Source: Planococcus citreus (lineage in GTDB: Bacteria > Bacillota > Bacilli > Bacillales_A > Planococcaceae). Taken from it: a stretch of 64,000 nt of DNA. The stretch covers positions 347,184 to 411,183 of the forward strand of contig NZ_RCCP01000002.1 in assembly GCF_003664125.1 (NCBI RefSeq), in the 5' to 3' direction. Below are positions 52,326 through 61,169 of this stretch, piece by piece. Positions within the stretch are counted from its first letter, which is position 1; each line of letters starts with the position of its first letter. The translations under genes were made by a program, and so were the position numbers. The notes beneath the pieces are model-generated. The model saw nothing but the letters and a program-made list of their open reading frames with translations, did not search any database and was not told the DNA's origin.

Positions 52326-54944
52326 TTATTTTGTATCGTACCAAGTATCACCTGACGCGATATCTACTTTCAGTGGCACATTAAGTTTCACGGCGGACTC
52401 CATCACTTCCGGAACCAGTTCCATGAGTTTTTCGAGTTCTTCGGCAGGCGCTTCAAAGATCAATTCATCATGCACTTGCAAGATCATCTTCGACTGCAAC
52501 CCTTCGCGTTCAAGCGCGATATCCATTTCGATCATCGCCTGCTTGATGACATCGGCCGCGCTTCCCTGAATTGGCGTATTCATCGCGGTACGTTCCGCAA
52601 AACTGCGCAAATTGAAATTCGAGCTGTTAATGTCCGGCAAATAGCGGCGGCGGTTCATTAAGGTTGTGACAAAGCCATCTTTTTTCGCCTGTTCGACAAT
52701 TGAGGTCATATAGCCCTGCACTCCAGGGAAACTTGCCAAATACCGCTCGATAAAGTCAGCTGCTTCTTTGCGGGTAATGTTCAAGTTTTGCGACAAGCCG
52801 TAGTCACTGATGCCGTAAACGATGCCGAAATTGACCGCTTTGGCCGCACGGCGCATATCTGAAGTCACTTCTTCGAGCGATACATTGAACACGTCACTGG
52901 CTGTTTTCGTGTGGATATCCAGATCCGATTGGAACGCTTCGATCAAGCTTTCGTCTTTCGACATATGGGCAAGTACGCGCAATTCGATCTGTGAATAATC
53001 CGCTGCGACCATGATCCAGCCAGGTTGTGACGGGACGAACGCTTTGCGGATTTTGCGCCCTTCTTCCAAGCGTACCGGGATGTTCTGCAAGTTCGGGTTC
53101 GTGGAACTGAGCCTGCCCGTTGTCGTCAAGGCTTGTTGGAAACGCGTATGGACCTTGCCGTCCTCGTGAATCTCTTTCAATAATCCTTCAATATACGTCG
53201 ACAGCAATTTACCGAGCTGGCGGTACATCAAGATATGGTGGATGATTTCGTGTTTGCCTTCCAATTTCTCCAATACATCCGCAGCCGTCGAGTAGCCGGT
53301 TTTGGTTTTCTTGATAGCTGGCAAACCGAGCTGTTCGAATAATATAACCCCAAGTTGCTTCGGCGAATTGATATTGAATTCCTGTCCGGCAAGCGAATAG
53401 ATTTCCTGTTCGATCATGCCGAGCTTGCGCTTCAACTCCACGCCCATATCTGCCAATTGCTCGCGGTCCACTTTGACGCCGAGCGATTCCATTTGGCCGA
53501 GCACTTTTGCAAGCGGCAGCTCCAATTTATCGTATAAATCGAATTGCTCATTCTCCTCAAGCTTTTTGACCACTACTGGGCGTACGTTGAAAATGGCTCT
53601 CGCTTTTCTTGCCATATGCTCATTTAAATCGTCAGCTTCCGGAACTTTTTTCTTTGCTCCCTTGCCGTAGACCTGTTCGTTGGTCGACACATCCGAATAC
53701 CCGTATTCACGGACGATATCGGCTAAATCCGTATACTTCAGCGATGGATTGACAATATAGGCCCCGAGCATTAGATCAAAGTCGACACCGTCGATTTTGA
53801 TGCCTTTTCTTAGGAATGCTGCTGTCGCCGCTTTGGAATCGGACATATACTTCTTAACGGATGCATCTTCGAGCCAAGCTTTCAGCGCATCCGACTCCAC
53901 CACTACTTCCATCGGGATGACATATGTCGCTTTTTCGGACGCCAATGAAACACCAAGCAAATCACAGCTATGGTAATGCTCGTCGTATAATTCCAGATGC
54001 ACCGACATGCCGTCCTCTAACAGGCTCGCATCGACCGTTTCGAGCACTTCAAAATTCAAGTCTTCCTTTTCAGTTTCCTCAGCCGTATAATCCAGCTTCT
54101 CCAGCAATGATTTAAATGCGAGCTCGTTCCAGATGCGCACCAATTCATCCTGGTCAGGCCCTGCATAATCAAGTTCATCGATCGACACTTCTACGGGCGC
54201 TTGGCGTTCGATTGTCGCTAGTTTTTTGGACAAATAGGCAAGCTCTTCATTTTCCACGAGCTTTTCTTTCATTTTGCCTTTTTGTTCCTCTATCGCTTCA
54301 TAGACACCTTCAACCGACCCGTGTTTGGCGAGCAGCTTCAAGGCCGTCTTTTCCCCGACGCCTGGAACGCCCGGAATGTTATCGGAGGAATCGCCCATTA
54401 AGCCTTTCATATCGATAATCTGCAGCGGCGTCAGGCCGTATTTTTCTTGGATATGGTCCACTGTGTATTTCTCGATATCGGTGATGCCTTTGCGGGTGAT
54501 ATAGACGACCGTCGAGTTTGAGGCGAGCTGCGTCAAATCCTTGTCTCCCGAAACGACGACGACCTGGTCGCCCGCCTGTTCGGCTTGAAGGCTCAACGTG
54601 CCGATGATATCATCCGCTTCGTAATTATCGAGTTCGTATTGTTTGATCTTGTATGCTGAAAGCAGCTTACGCAAATACGGGAACTGTTCGGACAGTTCCG
54701 GCGGAGTCTTTTGCCGGCCGCCTTTGTATTCTTTATAGGCTTCGTTGCGGAAAGTGGTTTTCCCGGCGTCGAATGCCACCATCATATGCGTCGGCTTTTC
54801 TTCCTCCAATAGCTTTTGCAGCATCGTCGTGAAGCCGTAGACTGCATTCGTGTGCACTCCGTTGTCGTTCGTCAATAATGGCAGCGCGAAAAATGCGCGG
54901 TATGCCAGGCTGTTGCCATCAAGCAATAAGATTTTCTTTGACAC
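52326..54944 (-). CDS. polA: DNA polymerase I
   Basis: Fills gaps and removes RNA primers. GTG start (VSKKILLLDGNSLAYRAF), seven bases after AAAGGGG, gives 872 residues; longer frames run into the hflC terminator. N-terminal 5' nuclease with GDKDLTQL and MGDSSDNIPGVPGVG; central 3'-5' exonuclease fold that lacks the metal-binding acidic residues (VHLELYDEHYHSCDLLGV), so it should be inactive, as in other Bacillus-type enzymes; C-terminal polymerase with motif A VAADYSQIELR, motif B RRAAKAVNFGIVYG and motif C QVHDEL. Confidence 0.97.
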   Translation of the reverse strand: MSKKILLLDGNSLAYRAFFALPLLTNDNGVHTNAVYGFTTMLQKLLEEEKPTHMMVAFDAGKTTFRNEAYKEYKGGRQKTPPELSEQFPYLRKLLSAYKIKQYELDNYEADDIIGTLSLQAEQAGDQVVVVSGDKDLTQLASNSTVVYITRKGITDIEKYTVDHIQEKYGLTPLQIIDMKGLMGDSSDNIPGVPGVGEKTALKLLAKHGSVEGVYEAIEEQKGKMKEKLVENEELAYLSKKLATIERQAPVEVSIDELDYAGPDQDELVRIWNELAFKSLLEKLDYTAEETEKEDLNFEVLETVDASLLEDGMSVHLELYDEHYHSCDLLGVSLASEKATYVIPMEVVVESDALKAWLEDASVKKYMSDSKAATAAFLRKGIKIDGVDFDLMLGAYIVNPSLKYTDLADIVREYGYSDVSTNEQVYGKGAKKKVPEADDLNEHMARKARAIFNVRPVVVKKLEENEQFDLYDKLELPLAKVLGQMESLGVKVDREQLADMGVELKRKLGMIEQEIYSLAGQEFNINSPKQLGVILFEQLGLPAIKKTKTGYSTAADVLEKLEGKHEIIHHILMYRQLGKLLSTYIEGLLKEIHEDGKVHTRFQQALTTTGRLSSTNPNLQNIPVRLEEGRKIRKAFVPSQPGWIMVAADYSQIELRVLAHMSKDESLIEAFQSDLDIHTKTASDVFNVSLEEVTSDMRRAAKAVNFGIVYGISDYGLSQNLNITRKEAADFIERYLASFPGVQGYMTSIVEQAKKDGFVTTLMNRRRYLPDINSSNFNLRSFAERTAMNTPIQGSAADVIKQAMIEMDIALEREGLQSKMILQVHDELIFEAPAEELEKLMELVPEVMESAVKLNVPLKVDIASGDTWYDTK

Positions 54945-54962
54945 AAAATTACCCCTTTCCAT

Positions 54963-55023
54963 AAAAAAAGCCGTCATTCCCTTTATTTTACCACGCAGGC
55001 AAATAGAAGAGAAATGACGGCTC
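54963..55023 (-). terminator. hflKC terminator
   Basis: GAGCCGTCATTTCTCT ... GGGAATGACGGCT stem with a long loop and T7 tail on the minus strand, right after hflC and before polA. Confidence 0.8.
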
Positions 55024-55029
55024 CAGTCA

Positions 55030-56010
55030 CTATTCAAGATTTCCGGATAACAGTCTTGCATAAGGTGAATCCGACGGCATGATGATGACCGTATCTTCAC
55101 CGACCGTTTTCGAATACGATTCGAGTGAACGGTATAACTCATAAAATTCAGGGTCTTTCGAGAACGATTCGTTGTAGATCTGGGCGGCTTCCGCTTCCCC
55201 GTCAGCTTGGATCAAGGCCGCTTCTTTTTTAGCGGTCGCAATGACTTCCTGTGCTTCGCGGTCGGCTTGCGCTTCGATTTCACGCTTGCGTGCATCGCCT
55301 TGCGACAAATAATCCTGTGCAGTTGAATCCCGCTCCGAGATCATCCGCGTAAAGACGGCTTGTTCGTTTTCTGCCGGCAAGTCGGTGCGTTTCATGCGGA
55401 CATCGACAACTTCGATGCCGTACTGGTCGGTGTTGAGCAATTCATTGACTCGCTCTGTCACCGTATCATTCAAGCTGCCGCGCGATGAATTTTCATCGTT
55501 GATGATTTCATCATAATTTAACTGGCCTAGCTCGGTACGCACGACAGAATAAATGAACTCTTCCATGCGCGATTCAGCATTGATGATCGTACCGGCATTC
55601 GAAATCATGCTCAGTGGGTCAGTCACTCGCCATACTGCGTAATTATCGATCAAGATGCGTTTTTTGTCTTTTGTATTGATTTCCGCTTCCGACACATCAT
55701 AAGTCATCTGGTATTTCGGAATCGTCGTGATGCTTTGGATGAACGGGATTTTCATCTTGATGCCCGGGTCTTCCTGGACTTTAACAACTTCCCCGAACTG
55801 CCGGACAACGCGATATTCGTTTTCTTTTACGATATAGGTGTTGGTCAAGACGATCAACAGCGCGAAAAAGACGATGGTCGAGATGAGAATCGGTTTCCAG
55901 TATTTCCGGTAATTGATCGGCTCTCTCGGTTCTCTCGGTTTTTTGGCCCGATTTTTATTGCCGAAGATGTCCGTTGTATTGGAGTTGCCGAATGGCTGTT
56001 TTGGATCCAT
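55030..56010 (-). CDS. hflC: HflC-like protease modulator (SPFH/band 7)
   Basis: 326 residues with one N-terminal membrane helix (about 41-61) and a band-7/SPFH domain (IVKENEYRVVRQFGEVVKV onward, about 65-230), a coiled coil of AQADREAQEVIATAKKEAA type (about 240-280) and a C-terminal tail. In Gram-negatives HflKC forms a cage around FtsH. The ATG overlaps the hflK stop (TGATG). This pair is inserted between polA and phoR compared with B. subtilis gene order. Confidence 0.85.
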   Translation of the reverse strand: MDPKQPFGNSNTTDIFGNKNRAKKPREPREPINYRKYWKPILISTIVFFALLIVLTNTYIVKENEYRVVRQFGEVVKVQEDPGIKMKIPFIQSITTIPKYQMTYDVSEAEINTKDKKRILIDNYAVWRVTDPLSMISNAGTIINAESRMEEFIYSVVRTELGQLNYDEIINDENSSRGSLNDTVTERVNELLNTDQYGIEVVDVRMKRTDLPAENEQAVFTRMISERDSTAQDYLSQGDARKREIEAQADREAQEVIATAKKEAALIQADGEAEAAQIYNESFSKDPEFYELYRSLESYSKTVGEDTVIIMPSDSPYARLLSGNLE

Positions 56011-56981
56011 CAGTTGCCGCCCCCTTCATCAGTTTCTTCTTCCGCTGCCGGCGGTACCACAGTCTGCATTTCACCGAGCGGCAAATATTTCATTGTTCCT
56101 TCATCGTCATTCATGATATACAATTTGGCATCCGGTAGCACCGACTCCAAGGTTTCCATGATCAAACGCTGCCTCGTCACTTCGGGATTGCCTTCGTATT
56201 CAGCATACAGTTTATCGAATACCGCTACATCCCCTGTCGCTTGCTCAACTCGTTCGACTTTCTGAGCTTCCGCCCGTGAATTAATGGCGGATTTCTCGCC
56301 TAGAGCTTCGTTGCGTTTCTGGTTTTCGTATTTATTCGCCTCGTTGATTTTCGTGTTCATCGTCTCACGGGCATCCGTCACGTTCGTGAACGCTGCGCGA
56401 ACTTCTTCGTTCGGCAGCTCCACATCCTGAAGCTTGACCGCCAAGACGGAAATGCCGATATCGTATTCTTCGATTAGTGATGATAGCAAGTCGCGTGTCT
56501 CCGCTTCGATTTCCGCTTTCCCGGAAGTCAAGGCGTCATCGATCAAGGAGCTTCCGATGATCGAACGGATGGATGCTGAAGTGGCATCGTGCAGCATCTC
56601 TCGCGGGTCTTCCGCATTGAAGAGAAATTTTTTCGGGTCGGTAATTTTCCACTGGACGACAAGATCGGTCAAAACGATGTTCTCGTCTCCTGTGATCATT
56701 TTGGTTTCTTTGTCGTAGGAAGTAACTTCGCCATCCTCGTTTTGGTCATAGCCAAATTGAAGGCTATACGTTTCTTTAGACATCACTTCCGCTTTTTGGA
56801 CCGGCCAAGGCATCTTGAAATGAAGCCCTGACTCCGTAACTGGCTCACCTGCTTCGCCAAATGTAATAATGACTGCCTGTTCCGATTCATCAACCGTATA
56901 CCAGGAAGTAAAGACAGCGACCAATAAAAGTATGCCCGCAATCGATAAGCCGATAATCGTCAGCACTCGTTTTGTAGTCAT
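56010..56981 (-). CDS. hflK: HflK-like protease modulator (SPFH/band 7)
   Basis: 323 residues: one N-terminal membrane helix (about 5-28), SPFH domain (VDESEQAVIITFGEAGEPV, about 34-190), a coiled coil with DARETMNTKINEANKYENQK and an acidic end. It lacks the Gly/Pro-rich N terminus of the E. coli protein. Start MTTKRVLT after AAAAGGGGGAA; the longer frame is unconvincing. Partner of hflC downstream. Confidence 0.82.
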   Translation of the reverse strand: MTTKRVLTIIGLSIAGILLLVAVFTSWYTVDESEQAVIITFGEAGEPVTESGLHFKMPWPVQKAEVMSKETYSLQFGYDQNEDGEVTSYDKETKMITGDENIVLTDLVVQWKITDPKKFLFNAEDPREMLHDATSASIRSIIGSSLIDDALTSGKAEIEAETRDLLSSLIEEYDIGISVLAVKLQDVELPNEEVRAAFTNVTDARETMNTKINEANKYENQKRNEALGEKSAINSRAEAQKVERVEQATGDVAVFDKLYAEYEGNPEVTRQRLIMETLESVLPDAKLYIMNDDEGTMKYLPLGEMQTVVPPAAEEETDEGGGN

Positions 56982-57049
56982 GGTGTTTCCCCCTTTTATC
57001 TTTATAACTATGTATACGGAATGATTGTGAAATAGTTTCAAGAAAATAG

Positions 57050-57077
57050 AAAAAGAGCCCGGGGAGGGGCTCTTTTT
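57050..57077. terminator. terminator of the phoPR-ATP-grasp operon
   Basis: AAAAAGAGCCCC ... GGGCTCTTTTT inverted repeat with T runs on both strands, about 75 bp after the ATP-grasp gene. Confidence 0.85.
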
Positions 57078-57152
57078 CAAGTCATGCGGTTGAAGGGGGT
57101 TCTATTAAAGAATAGCACCCAATTGTGAAGCTGGTGTTAAGCCTGTGTAAAC

Positions 57153-58373
57153 TTACCATTGATTGTTTTTGTATTTTTTATAATAATTCACTTGGCGCGC
57201 AAAAAGATACAGTTTGCGTTTCATATGGGTATCTTTTTTATAGAACAGCGGATTGCCCCATTTCTTTTCCTTGATCAGGCGCTTGATGTCTTTTTGGACT
57301 GCCTGGTTTTGGACGAAGTTGCGCAATACCACTTTCGGGACCACCGTGAACAGGAAATCTTCATTCAAATACGTAATCGGCTTTTCAGTTTTGTAGATTA
57401 AATCATCGACCAAATACTCTGCCATATTGTGGCCTAGCGCCGTCACGTAATAGCTGGAACGCCCTTGTCGGATATTCACTTCGAAGACTTTGAACTTCTT
57501 GTCGCGCGAATCGTATTTCAAATCGAAATTGGCGAAACCTGTATAGCCGACCGCTTCGAGGAAATGCTGGAGCTTTTGCATCATTTCCTTGTCGAAGCGC
57601 GTGATGAGGGCTGTGTAATTGCCGATGGCTGTCACGGTGTGCTCCTGCAAGACCACTTGCGCGAACGTCACCAATTGCGTCTGGCCTTTCGAATTGGCGT
57701 AAATGACGGAATCCCACATATATGTATCATCGCCTGGAATGAAATCCTGAATGATCAATTCATCACGGTAGCCGCTTGCCTTGATTTTCTGGACGACTTC
57801 GAACAACTCTTTCGGGCTGTCCACTTTATAGACTTTTTCCTGGCCTTCGAATTTATTCCGGCTGTATTCGATGCCATTGCTCGGCTTAACGACGACCGGA
57901 TACATCATATCGCTATCGTCGAACGGCACATCCTGGCTGCAGTCGTAAAAATAAGTCGTCGGTGTATCGATACCGTGCTCTTTGCACAGTTCGTAGAAGT
58001 TCGCTTTCATCTGCAACTGGTTCATTAATGCTTCATTCGGATAGTTGAAAACATAATGCTCGCGCAGCACTTTGGCATTTTCGATGATCAAGCGCACGTA
58101 TAAATCGTTCGTGCCGACCAGCAGCAAAGTTTTTCCGGGAGCCCTGTACTTGTCGGCCATGCCGATTAAAATATCCGCGAAATGTTCCGGTTCAGATAAT
58201 TTTTTATCAAATTCGATGGTTTCAGTGATAGAGCTCATCTCCGTAAAGGACAACGGCTCCTTGCCGATCAAAATCGGCTTGATGCCGTAAGCTTCATGAA
58301 ATGAAATTGCCATATTATAAGCATTCATATCGGTGCCGACAATGATCGGCAAAAATGGGTGTTTGGTTTCCAT
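57153..58373 (-). CDS. ATP-grasp carboxylate-amine ligase, D-aspartate-ligase-like
   Basis: A 406-residue ATP-grasp enzyme. N-terminal pre-grasp segment FLPIIVGTDMNAYNMAISFH (6-25), ATP-binding VVKPSNGIEYS (about 170-180) and LIIQDFIPGDDTYMW, and the metal-binding FEVNIRQGRSSYYV (about 290-303), which form the ATP-grasp fold. The start resembles the Enterococcus D-aspartate ligase Aslfm (VLLGSDMNVYGMARSF-like, recalled), which adds D-Asp to the Lys of the peptidoglycan stem. No membrane segments. It starts nine bp after phoR, with GGAGGAA. Substrates are inferred only. Confidence 0.8.
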   Translation of the reverse strand: METKHPFLPIIVGTDMNAYNMAISFHEAYGIKPILIGKEPLSFTEMSSITETIEFDKKLSEPEHFADILIGMADKYRAPGKTLLLVGTNDLYVRLIIENAKVLREHYVFNYPNEALMNQLQMKANFYELCKEHGIDTPTTYFYDCSQDVPFDDSDMMYPVVVKPSNGIEYSRNKFEGQEKVYKVDSPKELFEVVQKIKASGYRDELIIQDFIPGDDTYMWDSVIYANSKGQTQLVTFAQVVLQEHTVTAIGNYTALITRFDKEMMQKLQHFLEAVGYTGFANFDLKYDSRDKKFKVFEVNIRQGRSSYYVTALGHNMAEYLVDDLIYKTEKPITYLNEDFLFTVVPKVVLRNFVQNQAVQKDIKRLIKEKKWGNPLFYKKDTHMKRKLYLFARQVNYYKKYKNNQW

Positions 58374-58382
58374 ATGTTCCTC

Positions 58383-59783
58383 CTAAATTTCTTCTGCAAG
58401 CGGCAAATAGACGGTAAAAGTCGTTCCTACCCCGACTTCGCTTTCCACTTCGACATTGCCATGATGCGCTTCAATGATGTGTTTAACAATTGAAAGCCCA
58501 AGTCCTGTGCCACCTGAATTTCGGCTTCGGGCCCGGTCAACCCGGTAAAAACGTTCGAACAAGCGGCCGATTTCGGATGCTTCGATGCCGATGCCTTGAT
58601 CCTCCACTTTCACGATGGCCTGGTCCCCTTCAGCATAAAGCTTCAGCGACACTCTGGTGTTTTCTTGTGAATAAGTGGCAGCATTGATCAATAAATTGAC
58701 GATCACTTGGATAAGCCGGTTCCCGTCGCCATTTACGATGACCGGTTCCAGATTCAGCTCAAGGCCAATATTCTTTTCAGCCAGTTTCGGGTGCACCGTC
58801 TCAACAGCCCGTTCAATGACGGCTTTCATGTCTGTCGGCTCCAACTCGATGTGGAAAGCGGAACGCTCCATATTCGACAAATTGAGTAAATCATTGATAA
58901 GCATTTCCAAGCGGTTGCTTTCCGTCTGGATAATTTCCAAAAATGACAATAACGTATCGGTATCCTGATAAGCCCCATCCAATAAGGTCTCGGAAAAACC
59001 TTTGATCGAGGTGACGGGCGTGCGCAGTTCATGGGAAACATTCGCCACGAAATCTTTGCGCACTTGCTCCAATTTTTTCAACTCGGTAATATCGTGGAAA
59101 ACGATCACCACACCGAGCCAGCGTTCGTGTTCACCAATGACCGGTGCCCCGTAGACGTCCAGGTTCTTCATTTTGAGTCCTTCAGCAAACTCGATTTGGT
59201 CGCGCGCACGGGTCTCAGTCATGAACACGGTTTCGATAAACGATTTCAACTCAGGCGCAATATTGATTTCACGATACAAACTGCCAAGAACCGCTTCACT
59301 GCTCAAACCGGTTTCTTCGAGAAAAGCCCGGTTGACCAAGGAAATTGTCCCTTGCCGGTCAATCATGACCAGTGCACTGCCCATATTCTCGATCAGGGTT
59401 TTTAGCCTCTCTTGCTCCATCAAGCGGACTGTGGCGACTTCCTGCAAATTGCGTGCAAGCACATTGATCGTCTTGTTCAGCTCCAAGCTGCCCTGGGCGT
59501 CGGATTCATAAGCGCGTGCACGGTAATTCCCTTTCACGAGCTCCACTGCGGTCGCCGTGGCATTTTCCACCGGCTCCACTTGCAGTCGGATAATGCGGTT
59601 TCCGATGACTGCAGACGCCCCGAGCCCGATGAGGAAAATTAGCCCAAGCGCCAGCCACACGGCGGATTGATTTGCCGCTTCCTCATACAAAGGAAGAAAT
59701 TGGAGCACAATCAAATAGAGCCCGACGAGCAGCGTACCGATCCATAGCAATAAGGAGATCAGCAAGCGGCGCCGGAAAGTCAT
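58383..59783 (-). CDS. phoR: PhoR-type sensor histidine kinase without an extracellular domain
   Basis: Membrane kinase of the phosphate-limitation system. 466 residues: two membrane helices (about 8-28 and 41-61) joined by only about 12 residues (PLYEEAANQSAV), a HAMP linker, a cytoplasmic PAS domain (about 120-225), HisKA with the phosphorylated His in NVSHELRTP (about 247) and HATPase with VEDQGIGIE and GGTGLGLSIVK. B. subtilis PhoR (579 residues) has a large extracellular loop, missing here. Its ATG overlaps the phoP stop. Confidence 0.9.
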   Translation of the reverse strand: MTFRRRLLISLLLWIGTLLVGLYLIVLQFLPLYEEAANQSAVWLALGLIFLIGLGASAVIGNRIIRLQVEPVENATATAVELVKGNYRARAYESDAQGSLELNKTINVLARNLQEVATVRLMEQERLKTLIENMGSALVMIDRQGTISLVNRAFLEETGLSSEAVLGSLYREINIAPELKSFIETVFMTETRARDQIEFAEGLKMKNLDVYGAPVIGEHERWLGVVIVFHDITELKKLEQVRKDFVANVSHELRTPVTSIKGFSETLLDGAYQDTDTLLSFLEIIQTESNRLEMLINDLLNLSNMERSAFHIELEPTDMKAVIERAVETVHPKLAEKNIGLELNLEPVIVNGDGNRLIQVIVNLLINAATYSQENTRVSLKLYAEGDQAIVKVEDQGIGIEASEIGRLFERFYRVDRARSRNSGGTGLGLSIVKHIIEAHHGNVEVESEVGVGTTFTVYLPLAEEI

Positions 59784-60487
59784 GAACTTTTCGGCTCCTC
59801 GAATTTATAGCCCAAGCCCCGGATGGTCTTGATAAAAGTCGGCTTGCGCGTATTGGCTTCGATCTTCTCACGCAAATGACTGACATGTACATCGACAATC
59901 CGTGTATCGCCGGCAAAATCGTATTTCCACACGGCGCTCAATAATTGATCGCGTGTCAGCACCCTATTCTTGTTTTCCGCCAGGTAGACAAGCAATTCGA
60001 ACTCTTTCGGGGTGAATTCCAATTGCTTGTCATCCAAAAATACTTCAAACCGATCCGGAAAGATTTGCAATTTGCCGAACACATACGGGACAGATCCGTC
60101 CTGTTGGATGACAGGGCTTGTCTCTGCGCGGCGCAATACCGCTTTGATGCGGGCAACCACTTCACGTGGGCTGAACGGTTTCGTCATATAATCATCCGCC
60201 CCCAACTCCAGGCCCAGCACTTTATCGAATTCATCGCCTTTTGCTGTCAGCATGATGATCGGGGTGTTCACTTTCTGCTGGCGCAATGATTTGCACACTT
60301 CTACGCCATCCATTGAGGGCAACATCAAGTCGAGCACGATCAAATCCGGCTTTTCGCTCAAGGCAAGATCGTACCCTTGTTTTCCGTCATTCGCAATGAT
60401 CGTTTCATACCCTGCTTGCACCAAATTATACGACAATAGCGTTGCAATCGAATGTTCGTCTTCAATGATTAAAAGTTTCTTCGGCAT
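59780..60487 (-). CDS. phoP: PhoP response regulator
   Basis: OmpR-family regulator. 235 residues: receiver with DDxS-type acidic EDEH (8-11), phospho-acceptor D in IVLDLMLPSMDGVE (about 52) and K in MTKPFSP (about 102), then a winged-helix DNA-binding domain (about 140-230, LTRDQLLSAVWKYDFAGDTR and VDVHVSHLREKIE). Start MPKKLLIIED; the frame opens 13 codons upstream. Same operon as phoR and the ATP-grasp ligase. Confidence 0.92.
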   Translation of the reverse strand: MPKKLLIIEDEHSIATLLSYNLVQAGYETIIANDGKQGYDLALSEKPDLIVLDLMLPSMDGVEVCKSLRQQKVNTPIIMLTAKGDEFDKVLGLELGADDYMTKPFSPREVVARIKAVLRRAETSPVIQQDGSVPYVFGKLQIFPDRFEVFLDDKQLEFTPKEFELLVYLAENKNRVLTRDQLLSAVWKYDFAGDTRIVDVHVSHLREKIEANTRKPTFIKTIRGLGYKFEEPKSS

Positions 60488-60532
60488 TTTGCATCCTCCA
60501 CACTCAATTTGGAACCCCCATCCCAAACCGCT

Positions 60533-61009
60533 TTAGAAATTCTCCATTGCCTGGGTCGTCAGTTTGTTCGACGTTTTCGGCGGCTGTGCCACGACTTTTC
60601 CCTCAATGCAAATGGCGCCTTCTTCATCTGTACCCTCTACACGGATGGTCGCCAAATTCCCTCTTACATCCACATCCGTCACTTCCAAAAGGAAGTCAAT
60701 AGTCGCGTAATGGTAGACCGGCTTTTTGAAAATTAGATGCTGTTCGCAAATATATGAGCCTGGTCCTGGCATATACTTGGATACGGCTGATGTGACGATT
60801 CCCGTCAACATGATATTCGGAACGACGGGCTTTTCAAAACTGGTCGTTGAAGCAAAGTCATGTTGGATATACAAAGGATTCCCATCGTTCGTCAAGCCTA
60901 GATATAAGAGCAAGTCCTTATCTTCAACCTTTTCCGTCAACTTCAACTTCTCGCCGACTGTAATGTCTTCAATCTTTCTGCCTAATTTGCGTTTTTTCCC
61001 GAGCAACAC
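60533..61009 (-). CDS. MaoC-fold (hydratase 2-like) protein lacking the catalytic His
   Basis: 158 residues with the hotdog/MaoC fold. Hydratase 2 enzymes carry D-x-N-P-(L/I)-H; the same region reads LTNDGNPLYIQHDFA (about 40-54), so the Asp and Asn are kept but Tyr replaces the catalytic His. A hydratase reaction is therefore doubtful; acyl-CoA binding remains possible. GTG start, eight bases after AAGGGGAGG. It lies 45 bp before phoP and may belong to that transcript. Confidence 0.78.
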   Translation of the reverse strand: MLLGKKRKLGRKIEDITVGEKLKLTEKVEDKDLLLYLGLTNDGNPLYIQHDFASTTSFEKPVVPNIMLTGIVTSAVSKYMPGPGSYICEQHLIFKKPVYHYATIDFLLEVTDVDVRGNLATIRVEGTDEEGAICIEGKVVAQPPKTSNKLTTQAMENF

Positions 61010-61049
61010 AGGCGTTCCCTCCCCTTGAGTCGTTCATATCCTTATAGTA

Positions 61050-61116
61050 TCAATTTCTAGAGTACAAGTGCAAGCTCGCTCGCTTTGTCGCAGCGGGAAT
61101 GAGCACTTGAAAGCGC
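61050..61116. repeat. small palindromic repeat (possible family-B remnant)
   Basis: CAAGTGCAAGCTCGCTCGCTTTGTCGCAGCGGGAATGAGCACTTG has matching ends CAAGTGC/GCACTTG and a GTCGCAGCG core like family B. It lies between the MaoC gene and mdh. Confidence 0.45.
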
Positions 61117-61130
61117 CTTTATTCTATATA

Positions 61131-61162
61131 AAGAAAGAGCCGGGCAGGATATCCTGCCCGGC
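61131..61162 (-). terminator. mdh terminator
   Basis: GCCGGGCAGGATATCCTGCCCGGC is a perfect inverted repeat followed by TCTTTCTTT on the minus strand, just after the mdh stop. Confidence 0.88.
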
Positions 61163-61169
61163 CCGTATA

